A stretch of DNA of 64,000 nucleotides, taken from the NCBI GenBank assembly GCA_032229975.1, contig JAVXVG010000008.1, positions 124,001 to 188,000 on the forward strand, read 5' to 3'. The translations under genes were made by a program, and so were the position numbers. Each line of letters starts with the position of its first letter. Position 1 is the stretch's first letter. A model generated the notes under the pieces. It ran no database searches. It was not told the DNA's origin and worked only from the letters and a program-made list of their open reading frames with translations. The stretch is from JAIVGV01 sp032229975. Its GTDB lineage: Bacteria > Acidobacteriota > Blastocatellia > Pyrinomonadales > Pyrinomonadaceae. This document shows positions 32,530-40,178 of this stretch, in pieces.

Positions 32530-33810
32530 CTAGCTTGCGCGACGCATCGGCTGCGCCTGCGCGCCCTGCAAGCTCTTGAGGTGGTCGATGAAGCTCGATG
32601 CGGCTTTCTTCGATAGCTCCTCCGTCGTAACGCGCATCGTCTGACGACACTCCTCGTCGGCATCGACCTGCGCCTCACGCGCGAGCGCGCGGATCATGCC
32701 GAGCTGCTTCGGCGTGACGAGATCGCTCATCGACTTCGCGAGCGGATCGCGCGGGAACTCTCCCGGCTGAGGGCCCGCGCCCTGCGTCTCGATCACTTCC
32801 GACTCGCGCTGGTACAACTCGCGCGCGATGCCGAACTTGATCGCCGCGCGCTTCAAAGCGTCGTGCTCAGCCTTCTTGATGCCCGTCTCGTTGTCGGCTG
32901 TCCCTGTGCCGACACCTTCGCGCGTCACGTCGCCGATGGTGATGGCGGCGGTGATAGCGACCATGTCGCCGATCTGCACGATGCCGCGAACCGAGTGCGA
33001 CCAAGTCGGCGCGACGCGGTCGAGAATGTCTGCGACCGCGTGCCACTCGACGTACTCGACCATGTGCTGCTGACCGTTGCGATCTCTCCAACCCTCGCGC
33101 GTCTTGATCAGTTTCGGATCGATGGGCTGACGCAGCACGCGAAGCGTGTTCGTGAACTGCATCGGCACGACCGATGCGCCGCCCGCATTCAAAGCCTCGT
33201 GCTCTTCTGCGGTGACGAAATCCATGTCGTCTTCCAACTGCTGTGCGGTTGCTTTCTTCGTAGTCATCTCTTCTTGCTCCTCTTCGTTCGTGTACGCCGC
33301 AAGCGAACTCAAGTTGGAGACGCGCGCGCTCGTGTGATCCGTCGCACTCGTCTTCGCCTGTTCGCCTTGCTCCCGTTCGACGTGCGTTTCGGTCGCAGCT
33401 TCTATGGGCTGCGCTTCGGTGCGCGTCTCGGATGCGGTGTTAGTTTCAGTGTTGGGCGTTCCCGCCTTGCTCTCACCCGCCGCGCTTGCGACAGGCTTCT
33501 GCGGCTGCTGCTTCGTCACTGCTTCGGACGACTTCGCCAGCAGCGAATGTTTGACGGCGAGGATGTGCTCGCAACGAAACTGCGCGTCCTCGACAGACAT
33601 CTCTTCAAACTCAAGACAAGAGCAGCGCACCTTGCCCGCCTCGTCGCGCCACACCTCGTAGCTCGTGCGCTTGCCGCGCAGAGACGGAGTGGTCACGAGG
33701 AAGCGGTCGCCCTCGCGGTTGACGAGACCCATCGCAGCGATCCCTTGCGCGCGCTTGTCGCGCATCGTCGCCTTCCTATCCACAGTGTTCGCCGTCGCGG
33801 TTGTCATCAC
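32530..33810 (-). CDS. SWIM zinc finger fused to Rad52/DdrA-like DNA annealing domain
   Basis: 426 residues. Residues 62-90 form a SWIM-type zinc finger (C63-x-C65 ... C80-x-H82 in VRCSCLEFEE...RCEHILAVKH). After an acidic, low-complexity linker (95-190) comes a Rad52/22-DdrA-like domain at about 215-340: VEWHAVADILDRVAPTWSHSV, ITAAITIGDVTREGVGTGTADNETG, IKKAEHDALKRAAIKFGIARELY. The C-terminal SDLVTPKQLGMIRALAREAQVDADEE is a helical module seen on similar proteins. Such proteins anneal single strands in recombination repair. GTG start with GGAGG 7 nt upstream; ATG 3 nt later also possible. Expressed from the promoter/operator at 34087-34132. Confidence 0.85.
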   Translation of the reverse strand: MMTTATANTVDRKATMRDKRAQGIAAMGLVNREGDRFLVTTPSLRGKRTSYEVWRDEAGKVRCSCLEFEEMSVEDAQFRCEHILAVKHSLLAKSSEAVTKQQPQKPVASAAGESKAGTPNTETNTASETRTEAQPIEAATETHVEREQGEQAKTSATDHTSARVSNLSSLAAYTNEEEQEEMTTKKATAQQLEDDMDFVTAEEHEALNAGGASVVPMQFTNTLRVLRQPIDPKLIKTREGWRDRNGQQHMVEYVEWHAVADILDRVAPTWSHSVRGIVQIGDMVAITAAITIGDVTREGVGTGTADNETGIKKAEHDALKRAAIKFGIARELYQRESEVIETQGAGPQPGEFPRDPLAKSMSDLVTPKQLGMIRALAREAQVDADEECRQTMRVTTEELSKKAASSFIDHLKSLQGAQAQPMRRAS

Positions 33811-33842
33811 TCTTGATCCTCCGAAAACTTCTACAAAACTTT

Positions 33843-34037
33843 TTACGCCGCGCGCTCGACCGGCATCTCCGTCACGTGCGACTGCGCGACTCTACTGCGC
33901 TGCTCGACTTCGGCGCGCTCGATGAGACGCTGCTCAAGATCAACGACACGCGCCTCCAACTCCTCGACGCGACGCCCCTGCCGGTTGACCGTCTTCCACA
34001 GGCTATCGAACGTCTCCCAGATGTATTCCGTGTTCAT
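33843..34037 (-). CDS. Small coiled-coil protein, first gene of the SWIM-Rad52 operon
   Basis: 64 residues. TEYIWETFDSLWKTVNRQGRRVEELEARVVDLEQRLIERAEVEQR is a short coiled coil; the rest is polar. ATG at 34037 follows GGAAGAGACG; the frame is open to 34094, but upstream sequence overlaps the predicted promoter. It is 32 nt ahead of the SWIM-Rad52 gene. Function unknown; position suggests a partner or regulator of that protein. Confidence 0.6.
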   Translation of the reverse strand: MNTEYIWETFDSLWKTVNRQGRRVEELEARVVDLEQRLIERAEVEQRSRVAQSHVTEMPVERAA

Positions 34038-34063
34038 CGTCTCTTCCATCCTCGATAGCTTTA

Positions 34064-34104
34064 GATGAAACGCCTGCAAAAAGGGTTGTTTCATCTGTGA
34101 AACA
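34064..34104. promoter_or_regulatory. Operator-like palindrome and half-site
   Basis: TGTTTCA-TCTG-TGAAACA (34087-34104) is a perfect 7-bp palindrome; a further inverted half-site GATGAAAC lies at 34064-34071. The palindrome overlaps the start point and -10 of the minus-strand promoter, so a bound XRE protein (gene at 34245) would block the SWIM-Rad52 operon. The link to that regulator is inferred from adjacency. Confidence 0.65.
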
Positions 34105-34132
34105 GTGTATCACGAGCTTCCGTCTGTTGCAA
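34104..34132 (-). promoter_or_regulatory. Promoter of the SWIM-Rad52 operon
   Basis: On the minus strand: TTGCAA (34127-34132), 17-nt spacer, TACACT (34104-34109). Predicted start near 34097, inside the operator palindrome. Confidence 0.65.
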
Positions 34133-34147
34133 GCATAAAACAAAGTC

Positions 34148-34176
34148 TTGCGTCTAAAATTCGCTTGTGTTATGTT
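34148..34176 (+). promoter_or_regulatory. Promoter of the XRE regulator gene
   Basis: TTGCGT (34148-34153), 17-nt spacer, TATGTT (34171-34176), with a predicted start near 34183, about 60 nt before the ATG. Confidence 0.5.
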
Positions 34177-34244
34177 CTTGGCTGGAAAGGGGCGCGTCCC
34201 GCCTGTTAAGGGCGACTCCCGACGTGTCCGAAGGAGGGTTTCAG

Positions 34245-34670
34245 ATGGTACAAAACAAGGGTCTGGTGAACACGGTGGAGCTTGGTCGCGCGATCCGACG
34301 CAAGCGCGAAGAGGCAGGGCTTTCACTCAGAGACGTGGCGAACGAGACGCAGGTTTCCGCCTCGACGCTCTCACGCATCGAGAACGGCACGGGCAAGCCC
34401 GACGCCGACAACATCGCGCGCCTGACGACGTGGCTTGAGATGCCACTTGAGCGCATCATGACCGGCAGTCGCGACCTGTCGGACGACTCCACGAAGGCGG
34501 TCGTCTATTTCCCGCACGAGTCCACGCCCTCAATCGTCGAAGCGCACTTGAGAGCCGACCGCAACCTCAGCGAAGAGACCGCCCGCGCCCTCTCCGAACT
34601 CTTCCGCGTCGCCTACGCACAATTCTCCCACCCCGGCGCAACCAACAAAGAGCGCGACAAGCGGAAGTAG
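34245..34670 (+). CDS. XRE-family helix-turn-helix transcriptional regulator
   Basis: 141 residues from ATG 34245, with AAGGAGG 7 nt upstream. Residues about 12-68 are a Cro/CI-type HTH: LGRAIRRKREEAGLSLRDVANETQVSASTLSRIENGTGKPDADNIARLTTWLEM. The C-terminal half (HESTPSIVEAHLRADRNLSEETARALSELFRVAYAQF) is helical and may dimerise; an ImmA/IrrE peptidase domain is absent. It is divergent from the SWIM-Rad52 operon, with a palindromic operator between them, so it is probably that operon's repressor and perhaps autoregulated. A terminator at 34701-34738 ends its transcript. Confidence 0.88.
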   Translation: MVQNKGLVNTVELGRAIRRKREEAGLSLRDVANETQVSASTLSRIENGTGKPDADNIARLTTWLEMPLERIMTGSRDLSDDSTKAVVYFPHESTPSIVEAHLRADRNLSEETARALSELFRVAYAQFSHPGATNKERDKRK

Positions 34671-34700
34671 CCACCGCACAAGTTCTCGGTCTGAAGGTTC

Positions 34701-34738
34701 GTTAGGCGCGCCAACTCAACAGGAGTTGCGCGCCTAAC
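34701..34738 (+). terminator. Terminator after the XRE gene
   Basis: GTTAGGCGCGCCAACTC (34701-34717) pairs with GAGTTGCGCGCCTAAC (34723-34738) with one bulged base and an AACAG loop; TTATTTG follows. Confidence 0.7.
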
Positions 34739-34776
34739 TTATTTGCAGCAACTAAGGAATACTTAAGGAGGAGGTC

Positions 34777-35112
34777 ATGACAGAGGAGCGAGTAATTTAC
34801 AACTATGTAACCGGGAGACCCGATGAAGTAGTTTCAGGCGTTCTGAGAAGCATCAGCGCGTACACAAGAGTGGATCGCACTAGAGGCTTCAAAATTGGTA
34901 TAACGAATAACCCTGAGCGACGATTTCAAGATGCGTATGCACACGCATACCATAAAATGGCGGTTGTATATCAGTCATCATCAATAAACAATGTCGCTGA
35001 ACTAGAACGTGAACTAATTCGGCATAATTATGAACTCGCTGATAACATCATTTCAGGTGGAGGTGGCAATTATGGCGACCCGCCTTACTATATGTACGTT
35101 GTAATGAGGTAG
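34777..35112 (+). CDS. GIY-YIG nuclease-like protein, AT-rich
   Basis: 111 residues, GGAGGAGG 5 nt before ATG. GFKIGITNNPERRFQDAYAHAYHKMAVVYQSSSINNVAELERELIRHNYELADNIISGGGGNYGDPPYYMYVVM resembles short GIY-YIG-superfamily proteins (KIGITNNPERR is the second half of the core; E-x2-LI and GGGGN-G follow). The first GIY element is not clear (YNYVTG at best), so catalytic activity is doubtful. Base composition and codon use (many ATA, AAT, TAT) differ from the GC-rich neighbours, which points to recent transfer. Confidence 0.6.
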   Translation: MTEERVIYNYVTGRPDEVVSGVLRSISAYTRVDRTRGFKIGITNNPERRFQDAYAHAYHKMAVVYQSSSINNVAELERELIRHNYELADNIISGGGGNYGDPPYYMYVVMR

Positions 35113-35189
35113 TCAGGTGCGAGGACGACTTGTGCTCGACACTTGAAGCATGGCGCAACTTGGACATTAGGTCGTAGGAGTTTAGAGCT

Positions 35190-35393
35190 ATGGTAACGAA
35201 GGAAATGATCAAGTCCGAAATTGAGAGAGTGCCCGACGAGCGGCTGGAAGAGCTTTACGGCGTGGTGAAGTCTTACGCCCGCGATGAGCCATTGGGCGAA
35301 AGCGAACGCGCACGGAAACTCCATGAAGTATCGCAGTCTCTATTCGAGAGTCGGAGGAGTGCTTACGAAGAGTTAGCAAAGGGTAAGGAGTAA
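35190..35393 (+). CDS. Small acidic hypothetical protein, antitoxin-like
   Basis: 67 residues. MVTKEMIKSEIERVPDERLEELYGVVKSYARDEP resembles the short helical N-terminus of DUF2281- and Phd-like antitoxins, and the rest is polar and helical. No toxin gene accompanies it: the next gene is a beta-lactamase. It may be an orphan antitoxin or an unrelated small protein. GGAG lies about 14 nt before the ATG, so expression is plausible but not strong. Confidence 0.55.
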   Translation: MVTKEMIKSEIERVPDERLEELYGVVKSYARDEPLGESERARKLHEVSQSLFESRRSAYEELAKGKE

Positions 35394-35425
35394 AACCCGC
35401 CCTTCTACACGGGGAAGAATATTTG

Positions 35426-36385
35426 ATGAAAAGAACATTGCTGTCTTACGTCTTACTCGTTACCTCCCTCACGTCAGCCTGCTCAGGCACGACTACCGCT
35501 CAAAATAACAATCTCACAAACAAGCCCTCAGCTTCGCAGGCGACGAAGAAGGATGAGAGTCGCGAGCGCGAGTTAGAGGATCAGATCGGGCGAATAGCGG
35601 CGGAGGCGAAGGGGCATGTGGGCGTGTCGGCGTTGGTGTTGGAGACGGGGGAAGAGGTGTCGTTGAATCCGCATGATCATTTTCCGATGCAGAGCGTTTA
35701 CAAGTTGCCGATTGGGATGGCGTTGATGCGTGAGGTTGATGCGGGGAAGATGAAGATTGATCAGCGCGTGCGCGTGGAGAAGAGCGATTTCGTCGGTGCG
35801 CGTCAGCATAGCCCAATCAGGGACAAGAATCCGCAGGGCGTCGAGTTGAGCGTCGAGGAGCTACTGCGCTACGCGATCTCTGAGAGCGATGGGACGGCTT
35901 CAGACGTGATGTTGAGACTCGCGGGCGGCGCGGGCGCGGTCAACAATTTTCTGAGCGGGATCAAAGTCAGCGAGTTGGTCGTCGCGAACACGGAGAAGGA
36001 GATCGGGAGCGACTGGCAGGTGCAGTATCGCAACTGGTCTTCGCCGGATGGCGCGATCAACTTGCTGCGCGCACTCTACGAGCGGCGCGGCCTGTCGGAA
36101 CAGAGTCAGTCGCTGTTATTAAAACTCTTAATCGAATCGACGCCCGGTGTGAAACGTCTGAAAGGGCTGTTGCCCGCCGGAACTGCTGTCGCGCACAAGA
36201 CCGGAACGTCGAACACGCAGGATGGAATTACCGCCGCGACCAACGACATAGGAATCTTGACGCTGCCTAACGGACATCATCTAGCTATCGCCGTCTTCGT
36301 CTCTGACTCTTCCGTTGATGAAGCGACGCGCGAAGGTGTGATCGCGAAAGTCGCGAGGGCCGTCTGGGACAAGTTGGGAAGTTAG
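35426..36385 (+). CDS. Class A beta-lactamase, subclass A2-like, lipoprotein
   Basis: 319 residues. The signal ends at LTSAC (Cys19), a lipobox, so it is anchored in the membrane. SVYK (Ser90-x2-Lys93) holds the nucleophile; SDG at 154-156 stands where most enzymes have SDN; HKTG (Lys258) is the third motif. DWQVQYRNWSSP just after the expected omega loop is characteristic of subclass A2 (PER/VEB/CfxA group) rather than TEM-like enzymes; the omega-loop Glu would be within NTEKEIG. Start at ATG 35426 (GGGGAAG upstream). It hydrolyses beta-lactam rings in the periplasm. No regulator gene next to it, so possibly an intrinsic chromosomal gene. Confidence 0.9.
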   Translation: MKRTLLSYVLLVTSLTSACSGTTTAQNNNLTNKPSASQATKKDESRERELEDQIGRIAAEAKGHVGVSALVLETGEEVSLNPHDHFPMQSVYKLPIGMALMREVDAGKMKIDQRVRVEKSDFVGARQHSPIRDKNPQGVELSVEELLRYAISESDGTASDVMLRLAGGAGAVNNFLSGIKVSELVVANTEKEIGSDWQVQYRNWSSPDGAINLLRALYERRGLSEQSQSLLLKLLIESTPGVKRLKGLLPAGTAVAHKTGTSNTQDGITAATNDIGILTLPNGHHLAIAVFVSDSSVDEATREGVIAKVARAVWDKLGS

Positions 36386-36425
36386 GTCTTCTGGCAACGC
36401 TTGCGGCAGCTATCCATGTCGAGCG

Positions 36426-36454
36426 TGTCAAGGGCGCGCGTCGGCGAGTATAAT
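36426..36454 (+). promoter_or_regulatory. Promoter giving a probably leaderless mRNA
   Basis: TGTCAA (36426-36431), 17-nt spacer and a consensus TATAAT (36449-36454). The next ATG is at 36462, 7 nt after the -10, exactly where transcription should start; no ribosome site precedes it. Confidence 0.65.
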
Positions 36455-36461
36455 TTCGATC

Positions 36462-37121
36462 ATGGACACGGAGCTTCTGCCGCCGACGTTCAAGGGCCGA
36501 CAGTATGAGATTCGCGCGATGGGGTTGCGCGACTTTGCGGGTTTGCATCGCGACGACGAGTCGCTCGATCCTTTTGCGCTTGCGCACTACGCGAAACTCC
36601 TCGTCATCAGTTTCGATCAGATCGAAGGCTTATCGGAAGAGACGCGCGAGCACCTGCTCGGCGTCGGCACGAACGCGTGGTCGGGCGGGACTTGCTCGCG
36701 CCCTCTGCCGAACGGTTGGCGTCTCGTCATACTTAATCCGAAGCATGGGCAGGCGCGCAACAACGCGACTTTGATGGAGGAGGTCTGCCACGTCTTCCTC
36801 GGCCACAAGGCGAATCGTCTTTCAATCGTCGCGCAGAACAAGCAGGGCAAGACCGTCGCGCGCGACTACAACGAAGCGGACGAAGAGGCCGCCTATTCGG
36901 TCGGGGCCGCCGCGCTCGTGCCCTTCGCGGGCCTGAAGAAACTCGCACGGGCCGGAAAAAGCTCGACGGAGATCGCGCGTCACTTCAACGTCAGTCGCGA
37001 GCTGATCGAGTATCGTCTGAAAGTCTCGCGGCTGTGGGCGGATTACCGCGAGCGACAGGAGAAGCTGATCGCCGCGCGTCACGCCGCCGCTCAGAGCGAT
37101 GCGCGGCAACGGCAGACATGA
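36462..37121 (+). CDS. ImmA/IrrE-like metallopeptidase relative with altered zinc motif
   Basis: 219 residues. The layout follows ImmA/IrrE: a substrate strand (GWRLVILNPKHGQARNNATLMEEVCHVFLGHK) and, 30 residues on, DYNEADEEAAYSVGAAALVPFAGL, the E-x3-A block. Where active members have HExxH this protein has EEVCH (residues 106-110), so the first zinc ligand is Glu rather than His; H110 and H115 remain. The C-terminal SSTEIARHFNVSRELIEYRLKVSRLW is a helix-turn-helix-like segment. ImmA/IrrE proteins cleave XRE repressors or DdrO. Its stop overlaps the primase-like start (ATGA), and its promoter suggests a leaderless transcript. Confidence 0.72.
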   Translation: MDTELLPPTFKGRQYEIRAMGLRDFAGLHRDDESLDPFALAHYAKLLVISFDQIEGLSEETREHLLGVGTNAWSGGTCSRPLPNGWRLVILNPKHGQARNNATLMEEVCHVFLGHKANRLSIVAQNKQGKTVARDYNEADEEAAYSVGAAALVPFAGLKKLARAGKSSTEIARHFNVSRELIEYRLKVSRLWADYRERQEKLIAARHAAAQSDARQRQT

Positions 37122-38266
37122 CAGAGCCCGCTGACAGAGGCGTGCGCGCAGACGGACTCGAACGCCTGCTCGCGTTGCGCGACGAGATCAAGCGACGCAT
37201 CGACTACCGCTCCTTCTACCTACGCTACTGCCCAAACCCTGCGAAACAATCGGGCGCACGCTTCCACGCGCTCTGTCCCATCCCCGCGCACGCGCACACG
37301 GGCAAGGGCAGCGCGAGTCTTTCGGTTGACACTGCGCGCGGACTCTTCCACTGCTTCTCGCGCGGCGAAGGCGGCGACGCATTCAAGTTCTACGAGCTGA
37401 TGCACAGCGTCTCCTTCGCGCAAGCCGTGCGCGAGATGGCCCGCGAACTCGGCATTACACGAACCAAGCGCGCGCCTTCGCTCGCCGCGCGTGCTGCGCC
37501 GGATTCGACGAATGAAACGGCGACGGACGAAGCGGAGACGCTCGCGCAGGAACGCGTCGAGGCGATCTGCGAGACGTTCCTCGCGGCTTGTCGCACGGAG
37601 GAACAGATCGAAGGCTTGAGTTATCTCGCGCGGCGCGGCATCGACGCGCGCACAGTGCGTCGTGCAGGGATAACTTACTTTCCGCGTCGTGCCTATCGAC
37701 GCATCATGCGCCGTATGCTCGATGAGTTTGCGCTCGCCGAGTTGCAACAGAGCGGCTTGTTCAATCGTCGCGCGCATCTAACTTTTTATCGTCATCGCCT
37801 GCTCTTTCCGTTTCTCGTCGAGGGCCGCCCGGTTTACTTGCAGGCGCGCACGACCGCCTCCGGCGTCGAGCCGCGCTGGCACAACATGAGAGGCCCGATC
37901 CCTTCGCTCTACAACGCCGACGCGCTTGAGTCTCTGCCAAGCGGCGCGGTCGTTTATCTCGTCGAAGGATTCACGGATACGCTGACGCTTATCGCGCATG
38001 GCTTCGCCGCAGTCGGACTCGTCGGCGCGGGCGGACTCAAAGCTGATTGGCTCGCGCCGCTCGCGCGCCTGCGAGTCGTCGCCGCGCTCGATCCAGACGC
38101 GGCGGGCGAGCGCGCCGCCGAACGTTACGAAGAGTTGTTTACTTCGCGCGGGATGCGTCTCGCGCGCATCCAACTGCCCTCGGACGTGAACGACTTCTTT
38201 CGACATCATCCCACCGCATCGGTCGAGTTGAGCCTGCTGACTGATGCCGCACTCGAAGCGCAATGA
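37118..38266 (+). CDS. DnaG-type primase-like protein (CHC2-like zinc finger and Toprim)
   Basis: 382 residues. Residues 38-90 align with the CHC2 zinc-binding domain: CPIPAHAHTGKGSASLSVDTARGLFHCFSRGEGGDAFKFYE. C53, H58 and C79 are kept but the fourth Cys (CFGCG in DnaG) is Arg82, so zinc binding may be altered. After a linker, the Toprim part has LVEGFTDTLTLIAHGF (E283) and ALDPDAAGERAAERYEELF (D325, D327). It is much shorter than DnaG (about 600) and lacks the helicase-binding end, like plasmid or phage primases. Coupled to the ImmA/IrrE-like gene. A mobile origin or a repair-related role is possible. Confidence 0.82.
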   Translation: MTEPADRGVRADGLERLLALRDEIKRRIDYRSFYLRYCPNPAKQSGARFHALCPIPAHAHTGKGSASLSVDTARGLFHCFSRGEGGDAFKFYELMHSVSFAQAVREMARELGITRTKRAPSLAARAAPDSTNETATDEAETLAQERVEAICETFLAACRTEEQIEGLSYLARRGIDARTVRRAGITYFPRRAYRRIMRRMLDEFALAELQQSGLFNRRAHLTFYRHRLLFPFLVEGRPVYLQARTTASGVEPRWHNMRGPIPSLYNADALESLPSGAVVYLVEGFTDTLTLIAHGFAAVGLVGAGGLKADWLAPLARLRVVAALDPDAAGERAAERYEELFTSRGMRLARIQLPSDVNDFFRHHPTASVELSLLTDAALEAQ

Positions 38267-38320
38267 ACTCGTGACGGACAACGGACAACCTTTCGTCTAT
38301 AATCTTCGTTTGATTACGGC

Positions 38321-39625
38321 ATGAACGATCAACTCAAAATTGCGAAACCTGCGGCGGCTCTCACCACCGTTGACAAGCTGCGACTGCTGCTCGACATCAC
38401 GAAGAAGATCAGTCGCTCGCTCGACGTGGAAGAGGTCGTCAATCTCGTCATGGGCACGCTCGATCAACTGCTGCCCTACGACGCGGCGGGCATCTACGTC
38501 ATCGACCGCCCGCGCTTCGACGATGGACAGCAGCCGCCGACCGGCGCGCTCAAAAGCTTCAGCAAGACAGCCGTGCGCGGCTACGCCATCGACGAGATGA
38601 GCGATCTACATTTGAAAGTCGGCGAAGGTTTGATCGGCTACGTCGCCAAGACGGGCGAGCCTTTGATCGTGCATGACGTGACGAAGGACGAGCGTTATGT
38701 GAACGCGCGCCATGAGACGCGCTCCGAGATGATCGCTCCCGTCATCGCGAACGAGGAGGTCTTGGGCGTCTTCGATCTCGAATCCGATGAACTCGACGCC
38801 TACGACGAGGATGATCTCGAAGTGCTCATGCTCCTCGCCTCGCAGGTCGCGATCATCTTAGAGAAGGCGATGCTTCACGAGGCTTCGCTTGAGCGTCGTC
38901 GCCTACAGGCGCAACTCGAAGTGGCCCGGCAGGTGCAGTTGGAACTACTGCCGCCGCGCGATCCAGACCTCGCGGGCTTCGACATCAGTGCGTACAATTT
39001 CTCGACCGAAGAGGTCTCCGGCGACTACTACGACTTCGTGCAGATTTACGACGACCATCTTGGTCTCGTCATCGCAGACGTGTCGGGCAAGGGCGTGCCC
39101 GCCGCGCTCTTGATGGCCTTCCTTCGGGCCAGCTTGCGCGCAGCGATCCACGTCGGCTACGCGCCGAACATCTCGATGGCGAAGGTCAACTACCTGCTCT
39201 GGGAATCGACCGAGAACAACCAGTTCGTGACGGCCTTCTACGGCGTGCTCGACGCGACGAACAAGACGCTCGCCTACGCCAACGCCGGACACAACCCGCC
39301 GATCCTGATGAACGCCGACGGCAACGCGCGCTTCATCGAGCGCGGCGGCATTCCTCTGGGTATGTTTCGCGACACGCGTTACTACGAATACTATCTGCCG
39401 GTCGAATCAGGTCAGACGCTCGTGCTCTACACGGACGGCGTGACCGAAGCGTCGAGCAAGGACGGGTGTGAGTTCGGGCGCGATAGATTGGAAGAGAAGG
39501 TGCGAGAGGGAAGACACCTCTCGGCAAAAGAGTTGATCAAATCACTTCACAATGCGATACTCGAATGGACGGATGGGCGCGGGTCTTCGGACGACGTGAC
39601 GTTCGTCATCGTCAAAGCGCTCTGA
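38321..39625 (+). CDS. GAF-domain PP2C (SpoIIE/RsbU-like) serine phosphatase
   Basis: 434 residues. Residues about 15-190 are a GAF sensor (KLRLLLDITKKISRSLDVEEVVNLVMGTLDQLLPYDAAGIYV ... GLIGYVAKTGEPLIVHDVTKDERYVNARHETRSEMIAPV). A linker coiled coil joins a SpoIIE-type PP2C domain: EVSGDYYDFVQIYDDHLGLVIADVSGKGVPAALLMAFLRA with metal-binding Asp residues, ANAGHNPPILM, and LVLYTDGVTEASSKDG. Such phosphatases control anti-sigma factor antagonists in partner-switching stress responses; no RsbV/RsbW genes are adjacent. TATAAT at 38298-38303 lies 18 nt before the ATG, so the 5' leader would be only about 10 nt and has no ribosome site. Confidence 0.93.
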   Translation: MNDQLKIAKPAAALTTVDKLRLLLDITKKISRSLDVEEVVNLVMGTLDQLLPYDAAGIYVIDRPRFDDGQQPPTGALKSFSKTAVRGYAIDEMSDLHLKVGEGLIGYVAKTGEPLIVHDVTKDERYVNARHETRSEMIAPVIANEEVLGVFDLESDELDAYDEDDLEVLMLLASQVAIILEKAMLHEASLERRRLQAQLEVARQVQLELLPPRDPDLAGFDISAYNFSTEEVSGDYYDFVQIYDDHLGLVIADVSGKGVPAALLMAFLRASLRAAIHVGYAPNISMAKVNYLLWESTENNQFVTAFYGVLDATNKTLAYANAGHNPPILMNADGNARFIERGGIPLGMFRDTRYYEYYLPVESGQTLVLYTDGVTEASSKDGCEFGRDRLEEKVREGRHLSAKELIKSLHNAILEWTDGRGSSDDVTFVIVKAL

Positions 39626-39704
39626 CAGAGAAAAAGGCGGGATCGATCCTCAGTCGAATCAAACCACGCCTTCCAAAGCCGACACAAGTTAGCAGTTGAA
39701 AACT

Positions 39705-39962
39705 TCAGTGAGCCGTCACTGAGTTGTGCGCGTGATCGCCTCCGGGCGCGAGCGGCGCGCGATAGTTGCCGTAAGCGAACTCCGCGCGCGCGGAGTAGAA
39801 GGCGTAAACGTCGAAGCCGTAAGCGTCGAAGTACGCCGCCAAATCTTCGGACGAGCGGAGAAAGACTTGGGGAGCGTAGCCCGCATCCTCGCGAATCTCC
39901 AACAGTCGCTCCAACACTTCGAGCGGGGCGAACACCCTCACAGGGTCTCTATAAGTTGCCAT
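39705..39962 (-). CDS. Hypothetical protein
   Basis: About 85 residues from ATG 39962, with AAGGAGG 12 nt upstream and GGAAGAG closer. YRDPVRVFAPLEVLERLLEIREDAGYAPQVFLRSSEDLAAYFDAYGFDVYAFYSARAEFAYGNYRAPLAPGG is an aromatic-rich mixed alpha/beta sequence without recognisable motif. It is a single gene facing the phosphatase gene. The frame continues 15 codons upstream but these look non-coding. I cannot assign a function. Confidence 0.55.
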   Translation of the reverse strand: MATYRDPVRVFAPLEVLERLLEIREDAGYAPQVFLRSSEDLAAYFDAYGFDVYAFYSARAEFAYGNYRAPLAPGGDHAHNSVTAH

Positions 39963-40178
39963 CTCTTCCGCGCGCCTCCTTGTCACCAAACTTTCGCGGG
40001 CCATCACACTCGAAACATCTCCGGAATGATTCCCGTCATCATCACATACTTGGATGTACGACTAACTGACCGCGTTGTGTTGCGCATCCTTTAGCTTTTC
40101 CGTCTCAAGTCTTACAAAACCTTGCCGACGACCATCGCACAGCCTGCTCCAAACTCGACGATAAAGATCAGAGAAGCC

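Noticed and set aside
32863..33816. 317-residue plus-strand frame opposite the SWIM-Rad52 gene
   Set aside because: Shadow frame; composition is Arg/His/Leu-rich and motif-free, whereas the minus strand carries the zinc finger and Rad52-like domain.
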